DNA of 10,928 nt from CAZGXQ01 sp964530195 (lineage in GTDB: Bacteria; Patescibacteriota; Minisyncoccia; Minisyncoccales; GBS-2). Shown here in pieces: positions 1-5,322 of the stretch. The DNA lies in NCBI GenBank assembly GCA_964530195.1, contig CAZGXQ010000038.1:1-10928 (forward strand), written 5' to 3'. The first letter of the stretch is position 1. The number at the start of each line of letters is the position of its first letter. The notes under the pieces were generated by a model, which saw only the letters and a list, made by a program, of their open reading frames with translations, did no database searches and was not told the DNA's origin. The position numbers and the translations under genes are program-made.

Positions 1-14
1 GAAAAACAAGTGTG

Positions 15-31
15 CAGAGGTCAGACCTCTG
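15..31. repeat. 8-bp perfect palindrome with a one-base centre
   Basis: CAGAGGTC and GACCTCTG flank a single central A. As RNA the centre must open, leaving about 5-6 bp of stem. No clean T-tract follows on either strand, so it does not read as an intrinsic terminator. It lies beyond the terminator of the surface-protein gene. It could be an operator-like dyad, or a dispersed hairpin element of this genome, but copy number cannot be judged from this window. Nothing else is visible in positions 1-69 apart from TTTGGAAA-like repeats at about 44-68. Confidence 0.5.
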
Positions 32-69
32 ATCAGTTTTGGTTTGAAAATTTGGAAAGTTTGGAAAAC

Positions 70-98
70 AAAAGAGGCGGGAAGAACCCGCCCCTTTT
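70..98 (-). terminator. Rho-independent terminator of the surface-protein gene
   Basis: On the minus strand a GC-rich stem (GGGGCGGG pairing with CCCGCCTC) closes a five-base TTCTT loop and runs into CTTTTGTTTT, a good U-tract. It begins about 40 nt after the stop codon at 138. The only imperfect pair, positions 75 and 93, is a G-U wobble in minus-strand RNA but an A-C mismatch in plus-strand RNA. This fits termination of the minus-strand transcript. Confidence 0.9.
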
Positions 99-137
99 GC
101 GCCCACAAGGAGAGGCAAATATTAATCTATTTCAAGG

Positions 138-2051
138 TTAGTTAGCTGCCAGGTAGACGTAGTTTGTCAAGAGAGTACCAACTGCCCAGGAATCACTCCA
201 CAAAACATCACCAGTGCCATTATCAGCAGTATTCCAACCAATTCCAATAATTTTTCCTCTCACATAACCTGCAGAAGAGCTATTTGTAAATGTCACTTTT
301 ACAGTAAATGTCTCTGTGGTGTTCTCAGATACTTTATATCCCCAAGAACCCTCTGTCGCGGTGGAAGTCAAAATCGCAGAGTTAGCAGTAGTATTTGTAC
401 CTCCTTTGTCTACAATAGCTGTAACTTTCTCATATTGGGCAGTGGTGGTGCTATATTCTATTGTCTTTGCAATCCAGATATCACCACCTTTTGCAGTGAC
501 TTTGAAGGTAATGGTAAACTCTCCAGTTTCTGCACCACCTGTACCATCATCATCTCTGGCAACAGCTTGAGTTGAATCTAAGACAATAAGTGGAGCTTTG
601 GTGTAGAGATAAAGAGTATTGCCTTGTCTTTCCGCGTCATCAAAAACTATATTCTCGTTAGCATCTTCTCCTCTTACCCCGTAGCCTGAACCACCTCTGA
701 TCTTTACCTGGTAATTGTGAGTAGCTGCGCTTGGAGCAAACAATCCTTTAACAACCAATGTCTTGGTTGTATCTTTGCTGATAGCTACTTTCAAATCGGT
801 GAATGATGCATAGCCATCAGAATCTGGAGTTGCAGCACCAATTAAAGTGGTATCATCATAAAGATTGAGAGAAAGAAGGCGCGTAGTAGTAATTGATGTT
901 GATCCATTCTCATCTGCATCCAAATAAACTTCTTTCAAAGTCACATCTAAGCTTTCAGCTTTCACAGTGAATCTTGCCAATTCAACTTCGGTGTTGTCGT
1001 TGGCAGAAATAATAGCTACTCCTGATTTTGGAGTATCTGCAGCTACTCCTGACTTTAAAGTAGCTGTAATTGCTCCAGCGAAGTTGAAGGTTTTACCAGT
1101 CAATGCTGGAGACGGAGCTTGTTGTTGCAATCCAGCCCCATCAACTCCTCTTACTCCTCGTTCAGGTACTTTCACAGTTAAGCTTGAACACCCTGTTGGG
1201 AATACTGGAACAGCAGAAACTTTCACAGTAATGACTTTTCCGGTTGTGCCTTGTGGTACAACCAAGTCAAGACCAGTGAATCTGACTCTGTAATCATTGC
1301 TTGCAAATTCAGTTACCACATCACTGGTTAAAGCAATTCCCTTAATTGGATTGTCTCCGTCGTATAAAGAAACATAGCTTAAGCAGCGATGTGGTTTTGC
1401 ACTAAAGCTGAGATCAACTCTTTCTAACTTGATATCAGAGCCAGCAGCCTTAACTAAGAAAGCCATTACTGCTACATTTTGCTGTCCAGCATAAACTTGA
1501 ACCCCAGAGGGTGGCAAGCTGTAATCTGTGACAGTAAGAGTACCTTCAACTCCTGGTGTTGGAGTTGGAGTTGGCGTTGTCGGAGGAGTGACTGGAGGTG
1601 TCGGTGGAGTAGGAGGTGTAACCGGTGCTAAGAGCTCATTTAATTTGGCTCTAGTTTTTGGTCCAACATACCCAGTTCCAGCTGTTAATCCCAAGGGTGC
1701 CAGGATTTCTGAGGCATATTTTTCCTGGAATTTAACAACTGCCTCATAAGTCAAGGGTCCAAAATACCCTGTTTGGGGAGAAACCTCCAAAAGGGCTTGT
1801 AAGCACTTGACATCATCTCCTGACATTCCCTGGTATAAATCTCTTGTGAAGGTTATCCCCACACAAGCAGATGGCACACCAGCAGTCTGGCCAGTTAACT
1901 GCTGATATTGTGCCAATAACTCATTCAGCTGGGCTTGGAGTTGTTGGATTTGAGCCAAGAGCTCTTCAGCAGTTACTGCAAAAACTGGACTGGTTCCAGC
2001 AACCATTCCAAGGATCGTTCCAACTGCGACAATCTTTTTTAGTATGTTCAT
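138..2051 (-). CDS. Secreted S-layer-like protein with peptidoglycan-binding-like domain
   Basis: This is probably an exported, wall-associated surface protein. Residues 1-25 form a signal peptide ending VFA. Residues 28-52 are a Gln/Leu coiled coil with clean 3-4 spacing (L31, I35, L38, L42, L45, Y49, L52). Residues about 68-140 match the PG_binding_1 pattern (GDDVKCLQ, GYFGPLTYEAVVKFQ, GYVGPKTRAKL), with C63 and C83 as a possible disulfide. A Pro/Thr linker (143-167) leads to three divergent beta-rich repeats starting near residues 170, 328 and 488. No C-terminal membrane anchor or sorting signal is visible, so attachment probably depends on the N-terminal half. The ATG is at 2051 with no Shine-Dalgarno and an A-rich leader. 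A sampled line of this gene is about 42% GC against about 27% in a line of the Clp gene. The domain calls are good; the S-layer role is inferred. Confidence 0.85.
   Translation of the reverse strand: MNILKKIVAVGTILGMVAGTSPVFAVTAEELLAQIQQLQAQLNELLAQYQQLTGQTAGVPSACVGITFTRDLYQGMSGDDVKCLQALLEVSPQTGYFGPLTYEAVVKFQEKYASEILAPLGLTAGTGYVGPKTRAKLNELLAPVTPPTPPTPPVTPPTTPTPTPTPGVEGTLTVTDYSLPPSGVQVYAGQQNVAVMAFLVKAAGSDIKLERVDLSFSAKPHRCLSYVSLYDGDNPIKGIALTSDVVTEFASNDYRVRFTGLDLVVPQGTTGKVITVKVSAVPVFPTGCSSLTVKVPERGVRGVDGAGLQQQAPSPALTGKTFNFAGAITATLKSGVAADTPKSGVAIISANDNTEVELARFTVKAESLDVTLKEVYLDADENGSTSITTTRLLSLNLYDDTTLIGAATPDSDGYASFTDLKVAISKDTTKTLVVKGLFAPSAATHNYQVKIRGGSGYGVRGEDANENIVFDDAERQGNTLYLYTKAPLIVLDSTQAVARDDDGTGGAETGEFTITFKVTAKGGDIWIAKTIEYSTTTAQYEKVTAIVDKGGTNTTANSAILTSTATEGSWGYKVSENTTETFTVKVTFTNSSSAGYVRGKIIGIGWNTADNGTGDVLWSDSWAVGTLLTNYVYLAAN
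1551..1625 (-). repeat. Low-complexity Pro/Thr linker repeat inside the surface-protein gene
   Basis: Iterated CCN and ACN codons give TPP triplets and then TP doublets, residues about 143-167. On the plus strand this reads as GGAGTTGGAGTT-like repeats. It joins the peptidoglycan-binding-like domain to the beta-repeat region. Such simple repeats can change length by slippage, so this is a likely site of strain-to-strain length variation. Confidence 0.7.
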
Positions 2052-2086
2052 TGTTTTTGGTTTTTATTATTTTTTTATTTTTTATT

Positions 2087-2138
2087 GTCGCGTCGACCTT
2101 TGCTTCGCGACAAAGCTTTTGGTCGCGAAGCCGCGACC
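2087..2138. repeat. GC-rich cluster of overlapping inverted repeats
   Basis: Three pairings are visible. Arms 2102-2111 (GCTTCGCGAC) and 2122-2131 (GTCGCGAAGC) match perfectly over 10 bp with a 10-nt spacer containing AAGCTT. Arms 2121-2127 and 2132-2138 (GGTCGCG/CGCGACC) make a 7-bp hairpin with a 4-nt loop, three bases after the stop of the 230-residue gene. GTCGCG at 2087-2092 pairs with CGCGAC at 2106-2111. The first pairing excludes the other two. No U-tract follows on the minus strand. It separates the regulatory cassette from the surface-protein gene and could protect or process the mRNA, or be a REP-like element. Confidence 0.75.
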
Positions 2139-2141
2139 TTT

Positions 2142-2834
2142 TTATCTATTTTCGCTCAAAATTTTAAGTAAAATCAAGGCGTCTTCAAAATTTCCTTGTT
2201 GATAATTTGATTTTGCTTTTTCAAAAATTTCCTTTTGCTCTGGGGTTAAACTTCTTGTTTCAAAATCAGAAATAATAATCTCTACCATTGTCTTTATTGG
2301 ATCTTCTCTTTCCTCAATTCCCAAATTAGTAGCTAGTACTTTATTTTCTATCTCTTTCTTTATTTTGGCAACTTCTACGGTTTTTTCAAGAACTTTTGGA
2401 TCAATTGTTTTTGATTTTACCAAATTCTCGGTGGCTTTTGAAGCTGTTTCTTTAACTTCTTTGAAGGCAGAGGGTAATTTTGTTGTTTCGTTTTTCTCAG
2501 CTAAAACTTTTAATTCCTCAAATCTTTTTTGAACTAATTCTAACTCATAAACAGGTCTTTCATTTTCTGGAATAAAATAAGCTTTTGCTCTTTCTGTAAT
2601 TTTCTTTATTGGATAAAGAGGATGTCCTGGCAAACAAAATTGAGCAAAAACAGGGAGAGAGATAAAAATAAGTAAGGTTAAAGATAAAAAGGCGTAAGTA
2701 GGCTTTAAAAACAAATAAGGAAAAGAGGGTTTTTCCTCCCCTAAAATTTGCTTTTTTGTTAAAATAACCCATTTTTTATCGGGTTTAATTTGGGTTAGTT
2801 TTTTTAGTTCAAAAATGAGATCTTTGTCCTCCAT
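2142..2834 (-). CDS. DUF5667-like single-pass membrane protein, putative anti-sigma factor
   Basis: This 230-residue protein has a short, charged N-terminal part (1-43, with PDKKW at 18-22), one membrane segment (about 44-64), and then the motif PGHPLYPIKKITERAK (69-84). That motif, followed by YELELVQKRFEEL (97-108), is what I recognise from DUF5667 proteins. The rest is helical and Lys/Glu-rich. The last 35 residues (SLTPEQKEIFEKAKSNYQQG) look like one TPR-like helical pair. It starts 30 nt after the sigma-factor gene, which ends in tandem TAA stops. Its topology (short cytoplasmic head, one membrane pass, long outer domain) and its position suggest an anti-sigma factor that senses the envelope. 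No canonical zinc-binding anti-sigma motif is visible, so this role is inferred from context. No Shine-Dalgarno is seen. Confidence 0.8.
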   Translation of the reverse strand: MEDKDLIFELKKLTQIKPDKKWVILTKKQILGEEKPSFPYLFLKPTYAFLSLTLLIFISLPVFAQFCLPGHPLYPIKKITERAKAYFIPENERPVYELELVQKRFEELKVLAEKNETTKLPSAFKEVKETASKATENLVKSKTIDPKVLEKTVEVAKIKKEIENKVLATNLGIEEREDPIKTMVEIIISDFETRSLTPEQKEIFEKAKSNYQQGNFEDALILLKILSENR

Positions 2835-2864
2835 ATAAATTATGACGATTTTTGGTAAAGTTTA

Positions 2865-3368
2865 TTACACTTTTTGAATTTTGAGTTCTTCTCTTAAAGA
2901 ATTTAAAGCTCTATGTATTAGGACACGGGTTGCAGATTCTGTTTTATCTAACATTTTAGCTATTTTCCTCACTGGGATTCCTTCTAAATAATACCAAATA
3001 AGGACATCTTGGTATTCATCTTTTAGATTTGATAGAGCTGTCCTAACCCTTTCCATCTCTAAATTTAAATGAGAGGTTTCTTGTAAATCTTGGCGGGGAT
3101 CAGAAAGTGGGTTGTTTTCAAGTGAAACTGTTTGAAGTTTTTCTTTTTGACGATAGTGATCTACAACCAAATTTTTGGCAATTTGATATAAAAAAGCTTG
3201 AGGGTTTTCTATTTCTTTTTCTTTGAAAGCTTCCCAGCATTTTAAAAAAGTTTCAGCTGTTAAATCTTCAGCAATTTCCTTTGAATTAACCTTCAAAAAA
3301 ATAAAACGATAAATTTTTTCAATATATTGATCGTAAATTTTGCTAAAAGCTTTCTTTAAATTAGGCAT
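2865..3368 (-). CDS. ECF-like sigma-70 family RNA polymerase sigma factor
   Basis: This 167-residue protein has only the two core sigma domains, as in group IV (ECF) factors. Region 2 spans about residues 8-76, with AEDLTAETFLKCWEAF (33-48) and the promoter-melting and -10 recognition segment FLYQIAKNLVVDHYRQ (59-74). A 30-residue linker leads to region 4 at about 106-162, where GIPVRKIAKMLDKTESATRV (130-149) is the -35-binding helix-turn-helix. It should direct RNA polymerase to a small set of promoters. Its ATG lies 2 nt after the stop of the upstream DNA-binding gene, so translation is probably coupled. The next gene could encode its membrane-bound antagonist. Its targets cannot be told from the window; the adjacent surface-protein gene and the protease/chaperone operon are natural candidates. 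Confidence 0.9.
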   Translation of the reverse strand: MPNLKKAFSKIYDQYIEKIYRFIFLKVNSKEIAEDLTAETFLKCWEAFKEKEIENPQAFLYQIAKNLVVDHYRQKEKLQTVSLENNPLSDPRQDLQETSHLNLEMERVRTALSNLKDEYQDVLIWYYLEGIPVRKIAKMLDKTESATRVLIHRALNSLREELKIQKV

Positions 3369-3370
3369 AT

Positions 3371-3952
3371 TTAGATTTGCTCTGTTTTTATCCTATAAAA
3401 GGTTATATTTTTGTCTCCGACTCTTTCAACTAATCCCTTTCTTAATAAAGCGGCAAAATCTCTTCTGAGCGTTCTCTTGCTTACTCCAGGAAAAAGTTTT
3501 TTAATTTCCCAAACTTGAGCTCTACCTTTTTCTTTTAAAATTTCTAATATCTTTTTTTGGCGAGCTTCGGCTCCAGGGCTGATTTCTCCCTCTTCTTTTT
3601 TTATTGAATTTGTCAAAATTTGATTTTCTTTTGGTTTTTGTGGTGAAAACAAAGGTAGTGAAAGCGGGGTGAGTTTTGTTTTTAAATTTTGATATTCTTT
3701 TTGAAGGGTTAAAATTTCAGCTGATTTTACCCAATTTTGTCTTCTTGCGATTTCAAAAAATCCATCAAGAATTTCCAACTTTGAATGTAATTTAGCTAAT
3801 TCTTCTGACGAGAAATTGTTTTGACCTAAAATTAATTCTAATATCTCATCTCCTATTTCTCTCATTTTGTAGCGGAGGGGTTCTTTTTTAGGAAAAAATA
3901 AAGTAAGTTTGTAGAGTTGATCGGTCAACTTTAAGATTTCTTCTTTGTCCAT
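3371..3952 (-). CDS. DeoR-type winged-helix DNA-binding protein with helical N-terminal domain
   Basis: The C-terminal 60 residues (about 131-188) look like a DeoR-type winged helix: RQKKILEILKEKGRAQVWEI, then the recognition helix VSKRTLRRDFAALLRKGLV and a wing ending at TFYRI. The first 95 residues are helical, with a conserved-looking segment FFPKKEPLRYKMREIGDEIL (19-38). I recall similar segments in CPR proteins, but the family is not named here. A polar linker (about 96-130) separates the halves. There is no sugar-binding domain of the classical DeoR type, so the effector is unknown. It heads a three-gene cassette with the sigma factor (2-nt gap) and the DUF5667-like protein, and probably regulates that cassette or acts with the sigma factor. 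ATG at 3952, without a Shine-Dalgarno close to it. Confidence 0.8.
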   Translation of the reverse strand: MDKEEILKLTDQLYKLTLFFPKKEPLRYKMREIGDEILELILGQNNFSSEELAKLHSKLEILDGFFEIARRQNWVKSAEILTLQKEYQNLKTKLTPLSLPLFSPQKPKENQILTNSIKKEEGEISPGAEARQKKILEILKEKGRAQVWEIKKLFPGVSKRTLRRDFAALLRKGLVERVGDKNITFYRIKTEQI

Positions 3953-3961
3953 AGGTCAAAC

Positions 3962-3989
3962 AAAAATTCCAACCACCGAGAGAATTTTT
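3962..3989. promoter_or_regulatory. Dyad in the leader of the winged-helix/sigma cassette
   Basis: AAAAATTC (3962-3969) and GAATTTTT (3982-3989) are perfect 8-bp inverted arms around a 12-nt spacer, 10 nt upstream of the ATG at 3952. A second, smaller dyad, GAGAA/TTCTC, overlaps its right arm. The arms are AT-rich, so an RNA hairpin would be weak. An operator, possibly for the winged-helix protein itself, is the more attractive reading but is unproven. Confidence 0.4.
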
Positions 3990-4020
3990 CTCTTTAACTT
4001 GGAAAATTAAGTTTTATCCT

Positions 4021-4041
4021 GTCCTATCAGAGGGATGGGAC
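4021..4041. repeat. Hairpin overlapping the stop codon of the 180-residue gene
   Basis: GTCCTATC (4021-4028) pairs with GGATGGGAC-side bases 4034-4041 over 8 bp, with one T-G wobble on the plus strand and a five-base loop. In minus-strand RNA the wobble becomes an A-C mismatch, and no U-tract follows. It is therefore not a good terminator for the gene it overlaps. It may be chance or a weak mRNA end structure. Confidence 0.35.
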
Positions 4042-4569
4042 AAGTGGGACAAATTGGCTGAGATTTTGAATCTGAGCAGGTGTTAAGTTCTGAGCTTTAG
4101 TTAGAGCTTCTTGAATCAATTCTTCTGAAAAGCCCACTTCTTCTCCTAGTTTTAACCACCTATATCCAATTTTTAAAGCTAGATAATCCTCAATATATAT
4201 TTTATGCTCTGGCTTTAATTCAAAATTAACCGAATGCTCTCTCAAGTATGCCTTTAAAGCTCTTCTTGCAAGGTGGGTCAACCCTTCTCCTTTTCCAGCA
4301 ACTTCTATGTATTTGTTTCCTTCTTTTCTTGATTGGGGAGCCTGAGTTTCTGTAACGAGAATTTCTTCTAATTTCAATTTTTCTTCTGGCTGAGAAATTT
4401 CTTGAGTGGGACTTGGGTGAGGAAGAGCTGCTGGAAGTTTCTCAAAAAATTTGGTCGGAATTTTCCAATTTCTTCCCAGGAGAAAACCTATTCCCACTAC
4501 AACAATTATTCCTAAAGCAATCAACCACTCCCTCTTAATATTTAAACTTTGGACCTTGAATGAGACCAT
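4027..4569 (-). CDS. Single-pass membrane protein of unknown function, possibly LysM-like
   Basis: This 180-residue protein has a cytoplasmic N-terminus, one membrane segment (about 14-32), a Pro/Glu-rich spacer (about 45-80), and a compact C-terminal domain (86-175) that should lie outside the membrane. That domain begins YIEVAGKGEGLTHLARRALK and includes KIYIEDYL (123-130) and LKLGEEVGFSEELI (139-152). The order (G-x-G-L near a start strand, a helix, then L-x-x-G-x-x-V-x-F-S) is loosely like a LysM domain with a long insertion. This is a guess at fold, not a recognised match. It starts 42 nt after the right-hand operon, behind a possible promoter, and has the best SD-like sequence in the window: AAGG four bases before the ATG. 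It ends in tandem TGA-TAG stops. Confidence 0.75.
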   Translation of the reverse strand: MVSFKVQSLNIKREWLIALGIIVVVGIGFLLGRNWKIPTKFFEKLPAALPHPSPTQEISQPEEKLKLEEILVTETQAPQSRKEGNKYIEVAGKGEGLTHLARRALKAYLREHSVNFELKPEHKIYIEDYLALKIGYRWLKLGEEVGFSEELIQEALTKAQNLTPAQIQNLSQFVPLVPSL

Positions 4570-4577
4570 ATTACCTT

Positions 4578-4606
4578 ATTTTCTAACAATCAAGAGGGTT
4601 TGTCAA
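4578..4606 (-). promoter_or_regulatory. Possible sigma-A-type promoter for the 180-residue membrane protein
   Basis: A perfect TTGACA -35 box (4606-4601) is followed after 17 nt by GAAAAT (4583-4578), which matches four of six bases of TATAAT. TAGAAA with a 15-nt spacer is the alternative. Transcription would start within a few bases of the ATG at 4569, giving a very short leader that would not include the AAGG at 4577-4574. The -35 box is convincing; the whole promoter is tentative. Confidence 0.4.
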
Positions 4607-4611
4607 GAGGG
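4590..4611. repeat. 9-bp direct repeat overlapping the putative -35 box
   Basis: TCAAGAGGG occurs at 4590-4598 and 4603-4611, a 13-base period, in the 42-nt gap between two genes. The right copy contains most of the TTGACA box. Two tandem half-sites over a -35 element would suit a regulator, but two copies of a 9-mer may also be a small duplication. Confidence 0.45.
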
Positions 4612-5319
4612 CTAAAATCCAGTAAATTGGCGAATTTTTGTCACTGGGACAGATATCACCTGTCCCTGAGGAGTAATTTGGTTTATGCCTAAAAGATTTC
4701 CTTCAATGTCAAATAATCCACTTCCTGCTAATTTTTCTTTTTCAAAAATATTTGTTTCAATTACATCTTCATTAAAAAATTTGATGATTCCTTCATTAAC
4801 TTCTTTTTGAAGCTCTTTATCAAATCTTGTACCAACCAAAAAAATTCTTTCTCCGAGTTTTAAGTTTTCTAAATTAAAAAAAGGTGGAGTTTTTAGATTT
4901 TTCTTTTCAAATTTGATTAAAGCCAAATTTGTTTTTGGATCTCTTTTTAAAATTTGAAATTTAACTTTTTCTCCCTCAACAAAAATTTCAAAGGTTCCTC
5001 CGTGAGGAACTAATTCGTTCAAAGTAATCCCAAAACCATCTGAGGTAAGAATTATGCCAGATCCTTCAATAATTTTTCCCCTTTGAGTTTTTGTTTTGAT
5101 AGCAAAGATTGTTTTTTCAACTTTTTCAATAGCTTCTTTTAAAGCTGTGTTTTCTTGAATTCTAATTTCTTTTGTTTGGTTAATGTAAATTGGGGCTGGA
5201 GAAGGAAGTTTTGAAAAATGGAATTTTAAAAAATAGGGAAACAAAATGTAATTTAAAAAAAATCCAACCAAAATTCCCAAAACAAAAATTAATAGAGACC
5301 TAAAAAATGATTTTAACAT
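4612..5319 (-). CDS. Membrane-anchored HtrA-fold pseudoprotease (catalytic His and Asp replaced)
   Basis: Residues 7-29 are a membrane anchor. Residues about 60-230 follow the trypsin-like fold of HtrA proteases: GSGIILTSDGFGITLNELV (87-104), RDPKTNLALIKFE (126-138), LKLGERIFLVG (153-163), and GSGLFDIEGNLLGIN (199-213). Aligned to the intact HtrA of this window, the catalytic His falls on E102 and the catalytic Asp on N131. A serine (S200) remains, but in GSGLF rather than GNSGGPL. No PDZ domain follows, and the protein is 235 residues against 427. The frame is open, and the fold motifs are kept. It looks like a maintained, inactive paralogue that binds or regulates rather than cuts. It begins 3 nt after the Clp gene and is probably the last gene of that operon. 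The loss of catalysis comes from my hand alignment. Confidence 0.85.
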   Translation of the reverse strand: MLKSFFRSLLIFVLGILVGFFLNYILFPYFLKFHFSKLPSPAPIYINQTKEIRIQENTALKEAIEKVEKTIFAIKTKTQRGKIIEGSGIILTSDGFGITLNELVPHGGTFEIFVEGEKVKFQILKRDPKTNLALIKFEKKNLKTPPFFNLENLKLGERIFLVGTRFDKELQKEVNEGIIKFFNEDVIETNIFEKEKLAGSGLFDIEGNLLGINQITPQGQVISVPVTKIRQFTGF

Positions 5320-5322
5320 AAA

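Noticed and set aside
1551..1625. Repeated GGAGTT/GGAGGTGT units as a CRISPR-like or mobile repeat
   Set aside because: The units are codon-level repeats of a Pro/Thr linker in an open frame, with no spacers or conserved repeat length.
2121..2141. Hairpin followed by CTTTTT read as a plus-strand terminator
   Set aside because: The 7-bp stem and T-run would suit plus-strand transcription, but no plus-strand gene exists here. On the minus strand no U-tract follows.
2560..2772. Minus-strand 70-codon frame inside the DUF5667-like gene
   Set aside because: It overlaps in another frame a gene with a membrane segment and the PGHPLYPIKK motif, and has no domain of its own.
4027..4029. TGA stop as possible recoding (TGA read as Gly, as in some CPR lineages)
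   Set aside because: Every other gene reaches full length under the standard code, and this TGA is followed directly by an in-frame TAG, so recoding would add only one residue.
4021..4041. Hairpin at the end of the 180-residue gene as a terminator
   Set aside because: The minus-strand stem has an internal A-C mismatch and is followed by AGGATAAAAC rather than a run of T.
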